This document shows, in pieces, positions 30,201 to 40,162 of a DNA stretch of 64,000 nt. Below the pieces are notes generated by a model. It saw nothing but the letters and a program-made list of their open reading frames with translations, made no database searches and was not told the DNA's origin. How positions within the stretch are numbered: the stretch's first letter is position 1; each line of letters begins with the position of its first letter. A program made the position numbers and the translations under genes. Origin of the DNA: Polynucleobacter meluiroseus (GTDB lineage Bacteria; Pseudomonadota; Gammaproteobacteria; Burkholderiales; Burkholderiaceae); the NCBI GenBank assembly GCA_945881875.1, contig CAMCVH010000004.1, forward strand, positions 107,839 to 171,838. The letters are read 5' to 3'.

Positions 30201-31990
30201 GTGTAATGCTCAATATGACGAACCTTAGCCATATCATCAAAATCCAAAATCGGTTGCGATATTTCTAATCGCATTGGTGGGTTGATATTGTTGGTATCCA
30301 ACAAATTAGGCTTTGGACCAACAAAAGAAACCAATGACATCACCATGTTTTCACGAATAGGGTCGATCGGCGGATTGGTTACTTGAGCAAATAATTGCTT
30401 GAAGTAGTTATAGAGCGGCTTATTCTTATTTGATAAAACTGCCAACGGACTATCGTTACCCATTGATCCAATCGCTTCTTCTCCTGAAGAGGCCATCGGC
30501 GCCATCAAGAACTTTAGATCTTCTTGTGTGTAACCAAATGCTTGTTGACGATCTAATAAGTTGGCTGCAGGACGAATTTTTTCTGCATCATCGTTGATAT
30601 CTGCTTGCGTTACATCTATCTCATCTAATTTGATACGAACTGCTTCAATCCAGCTCTTATAAGGCTTTGCTTTTGCCAAGGCATCTTTTAACTCTACGTC
30701 GTCAATGATACGGCCCTGATCCATATCAATCAAGAACATCTTGCCTGGCTGTAGGCGCCATTTTTTAACAATTTTATTTTCTGGGAAAGTTAATACGCCA
30801 GCTTCTGAGGCCATGATGACTAAATCATCATCTGTAACGTAGTAACGAGCTGGGCGCAAACCATTTCGATCTAATGTAGCGCCAATTTGACGGCCGTCAG
30901 TAAACGCAATTGCTGCTGGACCATCCCATGGCTCCATCATCGCGGCATGATACTCATAAAACGCTCGGCGATTTTCATCCATTAATGTGTGCTGTTCCCA
31001 CGCTTCTGGAATCATCATCATCATGGCATGGGCCATTGGATAACCGGCCATTACTAACAACTCTAAGCAATTATCAAAACTTGCTGTATCTGATTGTCCT
31101 GGATAAATTAACGGCCATAATTTTTGTAAATCATCACCTAGGACTGGAGAGCTGATGGCACCTGTTCTCGCGTTGATCCAGTTAACGTTACCTTTAACAG
31201 TATTGATTTCACCGTTGTGCGCAATCATGCGGTACGGGTGAGCTAACTCCCAAGCTGGGAAAGTATTTGTTGAAAAACGCTGGTGAACAAGTGCTAAGGC
31301 AGAAACGACTCGTGGATCTTTTAGGTCTTTATAGTAAGCACCAACTTGATTAGCCAACAATAAACCTTTGTAAACGATGGTTCTTGCTGACATTGAGGTC
31401 ACAAAGTATTCCTTACCATGCTGCAATTGCAATGCTTGAATCGCATGACTTCCAGTCTTACGAATCACATACAACTTACGCTCTAGAGCGTCTGTCGTCA
31501 TGATGTCACGACCACGACCAATAAAAATCTGGCGAATAATTGGCTCTGTCTTGCGTACTGTTGGAGACATTGGCATTTCAGCATCAACTGGAACATCTCT
31601 CCAACCCAAAACTACTTGACCTTCATTGCGTACTGTTCTTTCAAGCTCTTGTTCACAAGCTAATCTTGATGCACTCTCCTTTGGCAAGAAAACCATACCT
31701 ACGCCATATTCACCGAATGGCGGCAAAGTAATATTTTGCTTAGCCATCTCTTCACGGTAAAACTGGTCGGGCACTTGAATCAAAATACCCGCGCCATCAC
31801 CCATCAAAGGATCAGCACCAACTGCTCCACGGTGATCAATGTTCTCAAGAATCTTTAATCCCTGAGTAACTATCTCGTGGCTTTTCTTGCCCTTAATATG
31901 AGCAACAAAACCAACGCCACATGCGTCGTGTTCATTAACTGGGTCATAAAGACCTTGCGCTTCAGGGCGCAATGAAGATGAAGTGGTCAC
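27242..31990 (-). CDS. gltB: Glutamate synthase (NADPH), large subunit
   Basis: A 1582-residue enzyme making two glutamates from glutamine and 2-oxoglutarate. Domains in order: N-terminal glutaminase with catalytic C24 ([13 protein letters not shown]) exposed after propeptide removal, central domain, FMN-binding synthase domain ([19 protein letters not shown]) with the 3Fe-4S cysteines (CHLNTCPVG), and the C-terminal beta-helix ([18 protein letters not shown] region). The GTG at 31990 is chosen because AAGGA lies 7 bases upstream. A TTG at 32044 would lie only about 10 bases from the predicted transcription start and has no ribosome-binding site. Confidence 0.95.
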   Translation of the reverse strand: MTTSSSLRPEAQGLYDPVNEHDACGVGFVAHIKGKKSHEIVTQGLKILENIDHRGAVGADPLMGDGAGILIQVPDQFYREEMAKQNITLPPFGEYGVGMVFLPKESASRLACEQELERTVRNEGQVVLGWRDVPVDAEMPMSPTVRKTEPIIRQIFIGRGRDIMTTDALERKLYVIRKTGSHAIQALQLQHGKEYFVTSMSARTIVYKGLLLANQVGAYYKDLKDPRVVSALALVHQRFSTNTFPAWELAHPYRMIAHNGEINTVKGNVNWINARTGAISSPVLGDDLQKLWPLIYPGQSDTASFDNCLELLVMAGYPMAHAMMMMIPEAWEQHTLMDENRRAFYEYHAAMMEPWDGPAAIAFTDGRQIGATLDRNGLRPARYYVTDDDLVIMASEAGVLTFPENKIVKKWRLQPGKMFLIDMDQGRIIDDVELKDALAKAKPYKSWIEAVRIKLDEIDVTQADINDDAEKIRPAANLLDRQQAFGYTQEDLKFLMAPMASSGEEAIGSMGNDSPLAVLSNKNKPLYNYFKQLFAQVTNPPIDPIRENMVMSLVSFVGPKPNLLDTNNINPPMRLEISQPILDFDDMAKVRHIEHYTGGKFRSYELDICYPSSWGKEGIEARLASLCAEAVDAVNSGYNIMIISDRQVAADHVAIPALLATSAIHQHLVEKGLRTSTGLVVETGSARETHHFALLAGYGAEAVHPYLAMETLVDMAKGLKGDLSADKVVKNFTKAVGKGLLKVMSKMGISTYMSYTGAQIFEAIGLNNELINKYFKGTASNVGGIGVFDVAEEAIKMHSLAFGADPTLTNMLDAGGEYAFRIRGEDHMWTPDSIAKLQHSTRQGPEKGGYQTYKEYANIINDQTKHHMTLRGLFEFKIDPNKAIPLDEVESAKEIVKRFATGAMSLGSISTEAHATLAIAMNRIGGKSNTGEGGEDYKRYRNELKGIPVKQGETLASILGDDVIEANIPLSAGDSLRSKIKQVASGRFGVTAEYLTSADQIQIKMAQGAKPGEGGQLPGSKVSDYIGKLRYSVPGVGLISPPPHHDIYSIEDLAQLIHDLKNVNSTADISVKLVSEVGVGTVAAGVAKAKADHVVIAGHDGGTGASPLSSIKHAGSPWELGLAETQQTLVLNGLRGRIRVQADGQMKTGRDVVIGALLGADEFGFATAPLVVEGCIMMRKCHLNTCPVGVATQDPELRKKFSGKPEHVVNFFFFIAEEAREIMAQLGIRKFDDLIGHTEYLDTKKSIEHWKASGLDFTKIFQAPNVDASVPRLQVEKQDHGLSTALDHTLIEKSKAALEKGERVSFIQPIRNVNRTAGAMLSGEVAKRYGHEGLPDDTIHIQLNGTAGQSFAAFLAHGVTVDLVGDGNDYVGKGLSGGRVIVRAPHEFRGQTSQNIIVGNTVLYGAIAGEAFFNGVAGERFAVRNSGAIAVVEGTGDHGCEYMTGGTVAALGLTGRNFAAGMSGGIAYVYDEDGLFAKRCNTSMATLEPVLTSAEQEAKIAKSEWHAPVNVKEGGERLTDEAILKNLIELHFKHTGSERAKEILTDWEKSRARFIKVFPTEYKRALGELWEKSQGNKQVASV

Positions 31991-32061
31991 TGAATATTCC
32001 TTGGTAAGTAAATTCTGTCTTTTGATAAGACAGGAACACCCCAATAACGGGGTTTTAGGTA

Positions 32062-32090
32062 ACTATAGGGGAATACCCCCGTGCTTGCAA
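32062..32090 (-). promoter_or_regulatory. gltB: gltB promoter
   Basis: On the minus strand TTGCAA (32085-32090), a 17-base spacer and TATAGT (32062-32067) match sigma-70 hexamers. The same two hexamers and spacing occur before rplN. The spacer holds a GGGGGTATTCCCC inverted repeat. The predicted start near 32055 gives a leader of about 65 bases before the GTG. Confidence 0.65.
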
Positions 32091-32098
32091 TAGAAAAT

Positions 32099-32119
32099 AA
32101 TTGGTGTCTGTCACCAATT
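32099..32119. repeat. REP-like palindrome next to a RAYT gene, probable terminator
   Basis: AATTGGTG-TCTGT-CACCAATT is a perfect 8-base stem with a 5-base loop. It lies 89 bases beyond the stop of the REP-associated transposase gene and 9 bases upstream of the gltB -35. On the minus strand it is followed by ATTATTTTCTATT, so it may terminate the aroK-aroB-dgt-transposase unit. The GGTGACAGACACC core resembles repeats seen beside such transposases; only one copy was noticed here. Confidence 0.55.
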
Positions 32120-32207
32120 AAATAGACTCTAATTTCTTAATTATATTTATTAGGGTCACAGTCGATATAAAAGGGCGACTTATTCATTCTTTTGGTGGCT
32201 TATCCCC

Positions 32208-32903
32208 TCAAACTATCTTAACTAACTTAGGCCGACCAGCTCTTCTAGGGGTAAGAGGTCTGTTTGTTTTAAAGGAGATTTGCTCAAGTCCAAAATTAGT
32301 GACCAACGGCCAACCATAATTTAAGTGATCACTCACTTTTAATAAATCATCATTTTTGATTGGCTCTATCATTATTTTTTGCCAAGCTAATTGGCGCTCA
32401 AACGGAGTGTTGCCTAAAGCCCAATATAAAGGGTGGTCTGAAATCCATGGAATAGTTTCAGCTCCAATATGATGGCGACAGCTAGACCAATCCCACTTTT
32501 CCGCTGCTGAAACTAAACCCACCCTCACAGGATTTTGCTCAATGTATTTTTGACAAAGTAATAAATAAGGTTCTGGTTCGATTAATGCAGATTTAAAACG
32601 CCCCTCCCAAACCGTTCCAGTTCGGTGATAACTTTGATTAAACATTTGGGCGTAACGCCTTCCAACTGATTGCATTACTCGAGATGCACTGAGAGGTGTT
32701 TTAGGGGTAGCCAGAATATGAACATGGCTTGGCATCAAGACAAATGCATGTATCGCCAACTCATACTCCCTAGCCGCATCTTTTAGCCACTCCATGTAAG
32801 ATTTTCTCTCATCATCCGAAAAGAAAATCTCTTGAGAGTTATTACCTCTCACCATGATGTGCAAAGGGTAACCTGCCAAAATAACTCTAGGTAGTCTTGC
32901 CAT
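32208..32903 (-). CDS. REP-associated tyrosine transposase (RAYT, Y1/IS200-like HUH family)
   Basis: A 231-residue protein of the Y1 transposase fold: MARLPRVILAGYPLHIMVRGNN at the start, HUH pair H60-V-H62 in MPSHVHILATP, GRRYAQMFNQSY (81-92), WEGRFKSALIEPEPYLL, and the probable nucleophile Y120 in KYIEQNPVR. These domesticated transposases act on REP palindromes rather than moving as an insertion sequence. The frame is intact. It starts 5 bases after dgt on the same strand, so it is probably co-transcribed with aroK-aroB-dgt. No inverted terminal repeats of an IS are seen. Confidence 0.88.
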   Translation of the reverse strand: MARLPRVILAGYPLHIMVRGNNSQEIFFSDDERKSYMEWLKDAAREYELAIHAFVLMPSHVHILATPKTPLSASRVMQSVGRRYAQMFNQSYHRTGTVWEGRFKSALIEPEPYLLLCQKYIEQNPVRVGLVSAAEKWDWSSCRHHIGAETIPWISDHPLYWALGNTPFERQLAWQKIMIEPIKNDDLLKVSDHLNYGWPLVTNFGLEQISFKTNRPLTPRRAGRPKLVKIV

Positions 32904-32908
32904 AGAAG

Positions 32909-34018
32909 CTATGCAATCAATTTATGGAATTCTTTATTGGCATAACGATCTGTCATACCTGCAATATAGTGCGAAATCCTACGATAGGTTTCGTCATCAG
33001 GACGGAAGTCAAACGGTAAGTCAGTTGGATGCTTTTCATAATGCTGAAAAAGACTCCCAATCATTTCACCTGCATTTTTTGTCATGGCACTCACTTGAGG
33101 ATGACGGTATAAATTTTTAAATAAAAACCTTTTCATCTCTGTTGCCTGCTCACGCATATTTTCAGAAAATGCTACCAGTGGTTTTGCATTTCTGACATCT
33201 TCAACAGATAAGGGATTTGATAGCTGAATACGTCTTTGAGTCTCTTTGACTAAATCATCAACCAGTATATGAATAATATGGCGGACTACCTCATAGACTA
33301 ATCGGCGCCCATTTAAACCTGGGAATGTTTTATCAACTATATCTTTTTGATCACGCCATAAACTTACTTCACTCATTTGCTCAATCGTTAACAAGCCAGA
33401 GCGGATACCATCATCAATATCGTGGTTATTATAGGCGATCTCATCAGCCAGATTAGCCAGCTGAGCCTCCAAGCTGGGTTGCGTTCCCTGAATAAATCGT
33501 TGCCCTAACAAACCTAATCCTTGCGCATTTTTTTGTGAGCAATGTTTTAAGATGCCTTCACGTGTTTCAAACGATAAATTCAGACCATCCCAAAGTGCAT
33601 AACGCTCTTCTAAAAAATCAACAACCCACAAACTCTGCAAGTTATGCTCAAAACCACCATAAGGTTTCATGCAGTCATTGAGCGCATCTTGTCCTGCGTG
33701 ACCAAAAGGCGTATGACCTAAATCATGAGCTAAGGAGATTGCTTCAACCAAATCCTCATTGAGATTTAAACGTCTTGCAACTGCACGGCCAATTTGAGCA
33801 ACCTCAAGACTGTGCGTCAAACGATTACGAAAATGGTCGCCTTCGTGATTTAAAAAAACTTGTGTTTTATATTCCAGCCGACGAAATGCTGTTGAATGAA
33901 TAATGCGGTCACGATCTCTTTGAAAAGGACTACGGCCGGATTGAGTGGGCTCGACAGGCTCAAGATGTACTCGACCTAAAGATGCATTTTCTTGAACTGC
34001 ATAACTGGCCAGCTTCAT
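32909..34018 (-). CDS. dgt: Deoxyguanosinetriphosphate triphosphohydrolase-like protein
   Basis: A 369-residue HD-domain hydrolase. Metal-site residues are H69 in [14 protein letters not shown]98-D99 in [16 protein letters not shown] and a later aspartate in [16 protein letters not shown]. It is of the non-E. coli (type 2) dGTPase-like class that hydrolyses dNTPs to deoxynucleoside and triphosphate. It lies directly after aroB (5 bases), an arrangement common in Burkholderiales. Confidence 0.93.
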   Translation of the reverse strand: MKLASYAVQENASLGRVHLEPVEPTQSGRSPFQRDRDRIIHSTAFRRLEYKTQVFLNHEGDHFRNRLTHSLEVAQIGRAVARRLNLNEDLVEAISLAHDLGHTPFGHAGQDALNDCMKPYGGFEHNLQSLWVVDFLEERYALWDGLNLSFETREGILKHCSQKNAQGLGLLGQRFIQGTQPSLEAQLANLADEIAYNNHDIDDGIRSGLLTIEQMSEVSLWRDQKDIVDKTFPGLNGRRLVYEVVRHIIHILVDDLVKETQRRIQLSNPLSVEDVRNAKPLVAFSENMREQATEMKRFLFKNLYRHPQVSAMTKNAGEMIGSLFQHYEKHPTDLPFDFRPDDETYRRISHYIAGMTDRYANKEFHKLIA

Positions 34019-34023
34019 AAGAA

Positions 34024-35106
34024 TTAAGCAGCGCCAGTGGCTTCAAGAGTTTGAATAACTAGAGATTCATCAACTGTTTTGATCGTAGAACGCCCGACAC
34101 CATCTAATAAAATATAACGAACTTCACCACCCTCTGCTTTTTTATCAACGCTCATTAAATCTATATAACGAGATACACCTAACTTAGGTGGTATTGATGG
34201 TAGCTTTAAGGCTGTCACTAAATTTTTAATTCTTTGGAAGTCTTCTTTTGTGAGTCGGTCAGTTCGAACAGATAGGTCTGCAGCCAAAACCATGCCACAC
34301 CCTACAGCTTCACCATGAAGCCATTCTCCATAACCCATTCCTGCTTCAATGGCATGCCCAAACGTATGACCAAAATTCAAGGTGGCACGAACGCCCCCCT
34401 CTTTTTCATCAAGAGCCACTATCTGAGATTTGATTTCGCAAGACCTCTGTACAGCATGCTCCATTGCTTTTGGTTCACAAGCGTTTAAAGGCTCAATATT
34501 TTTTTCAATCCATGAAAAGAAATCAGCATCTGCAATTGCGCCATGTTTAACTACCTCGGCCAAACCTGCTGCCAACTCTTTAGGCGGTAAAGTTTTTAAT
34601 GTATCAAGATCTGCAATCACAGCTTGGGGCTGGTAAAAAGCGCCAATCATGTTTTTACCCAAAGGATGATTGATCCCAGTTTTGCCACCTACTGAGGAGT
34701 CTACTTGTGAGAGCAATGTTGTTGGCACCTGAATAAAGCGAATACCTCGCATATAGCTAGCCGCAGCAAAGCCCGTCATGTCGCCAATAACACCACCGCC
34801 CAGAGCAATTAATGTGCTTTTTCTATCAGCACCGCTTTCTAGTAATGCATCAAATATTTTTTGTAGGGTTTCCCAGGTTTTATAAACCTCCCCATCAGGT
34901 AGAACAACGAGACGAACTTTTTGACCCAAGCTCTCAAGTGTTTTCACAACTCTATCTGCATAGAGTGGAGCCACCGTTTGATTGGTAACAACTGCAGTGA
35001 AAGAACCTTTTAAATGTTTCTTATAAAGATCTGCCCGATCAATTAATTGAGATCCTATGTGGATAGGATAACTACGCTCACCAAGCTCAAGTTCAAGTGT
35101 TTTCAT
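34024..35106 (-). CDS. aroB: 3-dehydroquinate synthase
   Basis: A 360-residue NAD- and metal-dependent enzyme of the shikimate pathway. It shows [22 protein letters not shown] (NAD site), [32 protein letters not shown], and metal ligands in [21 protein letters not shown] and [10 protein letters not shown]. Its ATG overlaps the aroK stop by 4 bases. Confidence 0.96.
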   Translation of the reverse strand: MKTLELELGERSYPIHIGSQLIDRADLYKKHLKGSFTAVVTNQTVAPLYADRVVKTLESLGQKVRLVVLPDGEVYKTWETLQKIFDALLESGADRKSTLIALGGGVIGDMTGFAAASYMRGIRFIQVPTTLLSQVDSSVGGKTGINHPLGKNMIGAFYQPQAVIADLDTLKTLPPKELAAGLAEVVKHGAIADADFFSWIEKNIEPLNACEPKAMEHAVQRSCEIKSQIVALDEKEGGVRATLNFGHTFGHAIEAGMGYGEWLHGEAVGCGMVLAADLSVRTDRLTKEDFQRIKNLVTALKLPSIPPKLGVSRYIDLMSVDKKAEGGEVRYILLDGVGRSTIKTVDESLVIQTLEATGAA

Positions 35107-35627
35107 TTTGACAATTCAAATTGCATCATTAAAGTGTTAACCAGTTGTGAAACGCTGGGCTTACCAGTATCAATGGTGTGATGTGCAGCTTCCAAATACA
35201 GGGGGTCTCTTTCTGCATAAAGTTTTTCTAAGGTAATTCTTGCATCACCCTGATTCAGCAACGGGCGACCCTTATCATTTTTGGTACGTAGCCATAGCTC
35301 ATGTGGATTAGCTCTTAAATAAAAGACCATTCCTCTATTATGCAGATTAGCCCTATTTTCAGGCAAAAGAACAGCACCACCACCTGTTGCCAAAACCAAA
35401 TTCTTTTCTTGCGTTAACTCGTCGATGACTTGTGACTCGCGCTTTCTAAAACCTGCCTCACCTTCCATTTCAAAGATGGTAGGTATCTTAACTCCGCAAC
35501 GAGATTCAATTTCATGATCTGTATCTATAAAGCGGCGCCCCAACCTTTTAGCTAATAAGCGGCCTACGGTGGTTTTACCCGCACCCATTAAACCAACTAA
35601 AAAGATATTTTCGACAATCTCATTCAC
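35103..35627 (-). CDS. aroK: Shikimate kinase
   Basis: A 174-residue P-loop kinase: Walker [12 protein letters not shown] (12-22), shikimate-binding [11 protein letters not shown] and LATGGGAVL, and the lid arginine in RPLLNQ. The start is GTG at 35627; no better start exists in frame. It is 10 bases after the secretin gene. The pilQ-aroK-aroB order is classical in proteobacteria. Confidence 0.95.
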   Translation of the reverse strand: MNEIVENIFLVGLMGAGKTTVGRLLAKRLGRRFIDTDHEIESRCGVKIPTIFEMEGEAGFRKRESQVIDELTQEKNLVLATGGGAVLLPENRANLHNRGMVFYLRANPHELWLRTKNDKGRPLLNQGDARITLEKLYAERDPLYLEAAHHTIDTGKPSVSQLVNTLMMQFELSK

Positions 35628-35637
35628 AAGTGAGATT

Positions 35638-36747
35638 CTACTGAGGCTTTTGACTAGAAACCAATGTTGGCGTTAAAAATATTAATAGCTCTGTTTTATC
35701 CACAGTTTTGGATTCTTGCCTGAATAAGGCTCCCAGCAGCGGGATTGCACTTAAAAAAGGAGTACTGGCCTTATCTTTTCTCTCCATATCCTGAAAAATA
35801 CCGCCCAAAATTACAGTTCCGCCACTCTCAACTAAAACTTGTGTTTTGACGTGCTTCGTATCGATTGCAAAGCCCTGCTCTGTTTTAAGGCCAACACTAT
35901 CTTTATTAATATCAACGTCTAAGATGATCATCTGATTTTTTTGAATTCTGGGGCGTACCTCTAATCTCAAATTAGCTTTTCTAAACTGTACTTTTGTGGC
36001 TCCCTGTCCTGCAGATGACTGATAAGGAAGTTCAGTTCCTTGTTCAATCAAAGCCTGAGAATTTTCAGCAGCCAACACCCTTGGATTTGAAATAATATTT
36101 CCCATACCACTTGACTCCAAGGCAGATAATTCAATTTGTAGGGCCCGGCCGGCCTGCTTACCTAAAAGACTTATGGCAGCAACACCGGGCTCGAAGCCAT
36201 GCAAACCTAATGCAGGCAAAAAATGGCCCCCTGACAAATGCCCCGACTGAGACTGATACGCTAACTTAGCGCCAAGATTTCTAGCAAATCTCCTTTCAGC
36301 CTCAACGATTCTTGCCTCAATCATGATTTGACGAAGCTCTGTATGTATCTGCTGATCCTTATTCTCCTGTTGAGTACGATCCAATTTCTTTTTTTCAAAA
36401 GAAGCAATCTCTTCAAATGGAGCTACCCATAAAATGTTTCCTTCGAATCTATGACCTAGAGACCTACTTGCAAGAATGGCATTAAATACAGCTTGCCATG
36501 ATGCGTCTTTCATTTGAATACTCATCTTCCCAGTAACCCTCTCACTGAGTACCAGATTAATATCCTTGGCGTCTGCCAGCATTTGCAATAAATCGCGAAC
36601 TTCAATCAAAGAGAAATTCAAGCTCAGCGCCTTATCAGAGTTTAAAGATGAACTAATTGCTTGAGACTCTGCCAAAACTGAGAATGGCATACCCATAAAA
36701 ATTCCTCCAACTGAAAGATAAGTCAGAATTTTTCTTCTGTTGATCAT
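35638..36747 (-). CDS. pilQ: Shortened PilQ-like secretin
   Basis: A 369-residue secretin. A signal-like N-terminus (about 1-27) precedes an STN domain (42-110: [22 protein letters not shown]). A 28-residue polar linker (111-138) leads straight into the secretin domain (140-365: [54 protein letters not shown]). Usual PilQ proteins are about 700 residues with AMIN repeats before STN and an N1 domain between STN and secretin; both are missing. It could still form an outer-membrane channel for pilus or DNA uptake. Overlaps the upstream gene by 4 bases. Gene symbol given by homology and position. Confidence 0.82.
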   Translation of the reverse strand: MINRRKILTYLSVGGIFMGMPFSVLAESQAISSSLNSDKALSLNFSLIEVRDLLQMLADAKDINLVLSERVTGKMSIQMKDASWQAVFNAILASRSLGHRFEGNILWVAPFEEIASFEKKKLDRTQQENKDQQIHTELRQIMIEARIVEAERRFARNLGAKLAYQSQSGHLSGGHFLPALGLHGFEPGVAAISLLGKQAGRALQIELSALESSGMGNIISNPRVLAAENSQALIEQGTELPYQSSAGQGATKVQFRKANLRLEVRPRIQKNQMIILDVDINKDSVGLKTEQGFAIDTKHVKTQVLVESGGTVILGGIFQDMERKDKASTPFLSAIPLLGALFRQESKTVDKTELLIFLTPTLVSSQKPQ

Positions 36748-37262
36748 GATGCTGGCTCCTCTCGATTGACTTGTATGGAAGTACCGGATTCAGATTCAAT
36801 GATTAAGTATTCATCAAATAACTCTGCCAAACGCCAGCCTGACTCAAATAGATGGCCGAGAACAACTAATTGTCGATTTCCCTTGAACTCAACAAGTGCT
36901 TTTGTTTTTCCTTTAGCCTTAATACTTCCCCAGTAACTAATGATTGGATGGGGCGTCTCATCAATTTTCTCAACATGCGTCTTAGCAAGCATGAAGTCCT
37001 TAAGCTCTTTTTTTATTGAGTTAATTTCATTTTTTTGAGAATCTTGATCTTTTAAAATCGTTTTAATATCTTGTTTGTACTCAAAATACAGTACTCCTAA
37101 AAGTAGCAATAAGAGTAGAGATAAGCCACAAAAGGCCATCAACCCATAACGAAGAATGAGATCTTGGTTTTTTAGTAAATTGATTTTAGGTTGGGGGGTT
37201 ATTTCTTTTTTATCGAAAGAAACAGCATCAAATGCGTCGGAAGTCAGGTTTCGTTTAAACAT
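36744..37262 (-). CDS. Bitopic membrane protein, PilP/PilO-like assembly component
   Basis: A 172-residue protein: cytoplasmic 1-37, membrane helix about 38-60, coiled-coil stretch 62-95 (KQDIKTILKDQDSQKNEINS), and a small periplasmic beta-type domain 105-168 (KALVEFKGNRQLVVLGHLF, GWRLAELFDEYLIIES). The last part resembles the PilP/GspC homology region that docks secretins, and the helix plus coiled coil recalls PilN/PilO. It thus may be a reduced or fused partner of the shortened secretin downstream (inference). There is no Shine-Dalgarno sequence; a CCAGA/TCTGG hairpin lies directly before the ATG. Confidence 0.65.
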   Translation of the reverse strand: MFKRNLTSDAFDAVSFDKKEITPQPKINLLKNQDLILRYGLMAFCGLSLLLLLLLGVLYFEYKQDIKTILKDQDSQKNEINSIKKELKDFMLAKTHVEKIDETPHPIISYWGSIKAKGKTKALVEFKGNRQLVVLGHLFESGWRLAELFDEYLIIESESGTSIQVNREEPAS

Positions 37263-37290
37263 CCAGATATTCTGGGTTTTTTAGGGCTTA

Positions 37291-37318
37291 ATAAAAATCA
37301 GCTATTTCTGATTTTTAT
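37291..37318. other. Terminator-like palindrome between divergent genes
   Basis: ATAAAAATCAG (37291-37301) pairs with CTGATTTTTAT (37308-37318) around a 6-base loop, an 11-base perfect stem with T-runs on both strands. It sits in the leader region of the PilP-like gene and upstream of the divergent mrcA, where no gene needs ending. Confidence 0.55.
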
Positions 37319-37387
37319 GTAGGAAATGTCTGATTTCTGAGTAAAAATACCGGCATTCTTTTTTAGATGAATTAGCTCGGCTTTATC

Positions 37388-37393
37388 TATAAT
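37388..37393 (+). promoter_or_regulatory. mrcA: -10 box of mrcA, very close to the start codon
   Basis: A perfect TATAAT ends only 6 bases before the mrcA ATG. The -35 region is poor (AGATGA at 17 bases). Transcription from it would begin at or next to the ATG. Confidence 0.42.
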
Positions 37394-37399
37394 CAAACC

Positions 37400-39712
37400 A
37401 TGAGTTCAACACGCACCCCAGTTCGTCCACCCTCAAAATTAGGTAACGGGAAAACACCGCGAAGTCCAAAGAAAAATTGGCGGCAGTTTCTGACTCGTTG
37501 GGTTATTTTCCTTGGAAGCTCTGGGCTTATCGTTATAGGACTAGTGATTGCCTACGCACTCATTATTGCAAAGCCAAATCTTCCCGATTTAGATACGATT
37601 ACAGATTACAAACCTAAAGTACCTCTTCGTATTTATACCGCTGATAACGCCTTAATTGGAGAGTTTGGTGAAGAGCGTCGAAGTGTGATGTCAATTAACG
37701 AGATTCCAAGCTATTTAAAAAATGCGGTTGTTGCTATTGAAGATGAGCGTTTTTATGAGCACGGTGGAGTTGATTACTGGGGCGTTCTTAGAGCAACATT
37801 AGCAAATCTTCGTGGAAGTCTCTCGCAGGGTGCGTCAACCATCACAATGCAAGTAGCACGTAACTTCTTTCTGACTAATGAAAAATCATTTAGCAGGAAA
37901 CTTTATGAAGTTTTGTTAGCCTGGAAAATTGAAGCCAATCTTTCAAAGGAAAAAATTCTTGAGCTATACATGAATCAAATTTTCCTTGGACAAAGGTCAT
38001 ATGGCTTCGCAAGTGCAGCTCAAATTTATTTTGGCAAAGATGTTCGTGAGATCTCAATTGCTGAAGCAGCCATGCTGGCGGGTTTACCCAAAGCACCCTC
38101 CGCATATAACCCAGTCGTCAATTATCGTCGCGCCAAGATAAGACAAGAATACATTCTTCAAAGAATGCGTGATCTTAAAATGATTACTGAAAGCCAATAC
38201 CAGTCTGCTCTTATTGAAACACTTTATGTGCGAGGCGTTGGTAAAGAATTCGTAACAAAAGCTGATTATGTTGCAGAAATGGCTCGTCAACTTTTGATCA
38301 GTGAGTACGGGGATAGCATTTATACCCAGGGGATGACTGTTATCACCACGGTTCGAAGAGCTGAACAAGACGCTGCTTACTCTGCAGTTCGCAAAGGTAT
38401 TTTGGATTATGAGCTTCGCCAGAAATATCGCGGTCCAGAGGGCTACATTAATCTACCGCAAGGGGTTGTAGCAAGACAAAGAGCTATTGATGATGCGCTA
38501 AGTGATCATCCAAGTAGTGATGATTTATTAGCTGGTGTTGTTACAGATGTGGCTGAAAAACAAATCAGTGTCGTGATTGCAACGGGTGACACTATCTTGA
38601 TACAAGGTGACGATCTCAAGCTAGCATCTGTCGCTTTATCTGCAAAAGCACAACCGAAACAACAAATTAAACCTGGTGCCATTATTCGCGTATTGCCATC
38701 AGAGGGTCGCTGGATACTTGCACAAATGCCTAAAGTTGAAGCTGCTTTTGTGGCTATTGACACGCATGATGGCGCTATCCGTGCTTTTGTTGGTGGATTT
38801 GATCACAATAGAAATAAATTTAACCACGTTTCACAAGCTCAAAGACAGCCTGGATCGTCTTTTAAACCATTCGTGTACGCTGCCGCAATTGAAAAGGGCA
38901 TCATGCCCAATACGATTGCAAATGACGCCCCTCTCTCTATTAGTAGCTTAGAAACTGGCGGTCCAATGTGGGAGCCAAAAAATTATGATGGTAAGTTTGA
39001 AGGCCGTATGACAGTCCGCACAGCAATGGCTAAATCTAAAAATTTAGTTTCAGTTCGTGTGATTAGAAAAATTGGTGCTCGGTATACCCAAGACTATATT
39101 CAACGTTTTGGCTTCGAACCAGAAAAACATCCCCCATACTTAACTATGTCTTTGGGTGCCGGGTCTGTCACACCACTTCAATTAGCTACTGGCTATGGTG
39201 TTTTTGCGAATGGTGGGTATCGAGTGGAGCCCTACCTTATTAGCAAAGTTTTAGATGCTAAGGGTAATGTACTTTTTAAAGCATCACCTCAGAAATCAGG
39301 CGAAAATCAAATTAGAGCGCTTGATGCCAGAACTGCATTTGTCATGGATAGCCTTCTTCAAGAGGTAACTAAGACTGGAACGGCTGCGAGCTCAAGACCT
39401 ACTTTGGGAAGAAATGACATTGCGGGCAAAACAGGTACTACCAATGAATCCATGGATGCATGGTTTGCCGGTTATCACCCTAGCGTTGTTGCAGTAGCGT
39501 GGTTAGGCTTTGATAAACCAAAAAGTCTTGGCGATCGAGAAACTGGTGGTGGTTTAGCACTTCCAATTTGGACTCGCTATATGAAAACAGCTCTCAACGG
39601 AGTTCCTGAATCTACAAGAACACCACCACCACCAGGCGTCATTCAGCAAGATGGTGACTGGGTCATCCCTGAATTTTTACCATTCTTTGGCGGAACAACT
39701 GTTCTTGAATAA
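37400..39712 (+). CDS. mrcA: Penicillin-binding protein 1A (bifunctional peptidoglycan synthase)
   Basis: A 770-residue class A PBP. A membrane anchor at about 33-54 is followed by the GT51 glycosyltransferase (EDERFYEHGGVD, GASTITMQVARNFFL, KILELYMNQIFLGQRSYG). An OB-like middle region precedes the transpeptidase with SSFKPF (SxxK serine), SKNLVSV (SxN) and KTGTTNES (KTG). It polymerises and cross-links peptidoglycan in the periplasm. In many proteobacteria it lies divergent from pilM; here it is divergent from the small PilP-like gene. No ribosome-binding site precedes the ATG. Confidence 0.96.
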   Translation: MSSTRTPVRPPSKLGNGKTPRSPKKNWRQFLTRWVIFLGSSGLIVIGLVIAYALIIAKPNLPDLDTITDYKPKVPLRIYTADNALIGEFGEERRSVMSINEIPSYLKNAVVAIEDERFYEHGGVDYWGVLRATLANLRGSLSQGASTITMQVARNFFLTNEKSFSRKLYEVLLAWKIEANLSKEKILELYMNQIFLGQRSYGFASAAQIYFGKDVREISIAEAAMLAGLPKAPSAYNPVVNYRRAKIRQEYILQRMRDLKMITESQYQSALIETLYVRGVGKEFVTKADYVAEMARQLLISEYGDSIYTQGMTVITTVRRAEQDAAYSAVRKGILDYELRQKYRGPEGYINLPQGVVARQRAIDDALSDHPSSDDLLAGVVTDVAEKQISVVIATGDTILIQGDDLKLASVALSAKAQPKQQIKPGAIIRVLPSEGRWILAQMPKVEAAFVAIDTHDGAIRAFVGGFDHNRNKFNHVSQAQRQPGSSFKPFVYAAAIEKGIMPNTIANDAPLSISSLETGGPMWEPKNYDGKFEGRMTVRTAMAKSKNLVSVRVIRKIGARYTQDYIQRFGFEPEKHPPYLTMSLGAGSVTPLQLATGYGVFANGGYRVEPYLISKVLDAKGNVLFKASPQKSGENQIRALDARTAFVMDSLLQEVTKTGTAASSRPTLGRNDIAGKTGTTNESMDAWFAGYHPSVVAVAWLGFDKPKSLGDRETGGGLALPIWTRYMKTALNGVPESTRTPPPPGVIQQDGDWVIPEFLPFFGGTTVLE

Positions 39713-39739
39713 AGTGACAATCCAGGATTTCGAGTTAAC

Positions 39740-40132
39740 TTAGAAACTTACTTTAAGCGTAGTTTTAGCTTGTTGACTGGCTAACCTGCTCAACTCAGAA
39801 AAGAGCTCAGCCCCAGTTTTAGTATCCAACCATAAAGGCGCAGTCATGGTCCCAGCCCATCGATAGTGAAAGCCACCCTCTTTTGCTGCAACCCAAATTT
39901 CTTGGAGTGGTGCCTGGGTGTTAACTACAATCACACTTCGATCTTCAAATTGGATATTGACTACATTACCGCCCTGACGGGAAATATCTAAATCTAAGTC
40001 AGTAGCCTGGAAAGCGTCCTCTAAGGACATTTCAATAGCTTTTAGGGTCTTCTCTGCAATTCCATAAAAAGAGGACTCAGTTAACGTTTCAACTACTGGT
40101 AAATTATTGTTCATATTTTCCGTATCGGCCAT
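39740..40132 (-). CDS. cyaY: Frataxin-like iron-sulfur assembly protein CyaY
   Basis: A frataxin-fold protein of about 130 residues: ESSFYGIAEKTLKAIEMSLED (acidic first helix binding iron), VNIQFEDRSVIVVNTQAPLQEIWVAAKEGGFHYRW, and LWLDTKTGAELFSELSRLA. It tunes iron delivery or activity of the IscS machinery. The start is uncertain among ATG 40132, ATG 40114 (GGA 7 bases upstream) and GTG 40150; none has a strong ribosome-binding site. Divergent from the lptM gene, only about 30 bases away. Convergent with mrcA. Confidence 0.92.
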   Translation of the reverse strand: MADTENMNNNLPVVETLTESSFYGIAEKTLKAIEMSLEDAFQATDLDLDISRQGGNVVNIQFEDRSVIVVNTQAPLQEIWVAAKEGGFHYRWAGTMTAPLWLDTKTGAELFSELSRLASQQAKTTLKVSF

Positions 40133-40162
40133 GCTATAGTCAGCAATCACTTTTTAATCTAA

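Noticed and set aside
31991..32044. TTG start for gltB giving 18 extra N-terminal residues
   Set aside because: It would begin about 10 bases after the predicted transcription start, has no ribosome-binding site, and the GTG at 31990 has AAGGA at ideal spacing.
32208..32903. Complete IS200/IS605 insertion sequence
   Set aside because: The protein has the REP-associated N-terminus and length, no tnpB partner and no subterminal element ends were seen; RAYT is the better call.
37263..37275. Relation between the CCAGATATTCTGG hairpin before the PilP-like gene and the TTTCCAGATATTTCTGGAAA hairpin before rplC
   Set aside because: They look alike, but the contexts differ (start codon versus 5' end) and such short AT-cored palindromes arise by chance.
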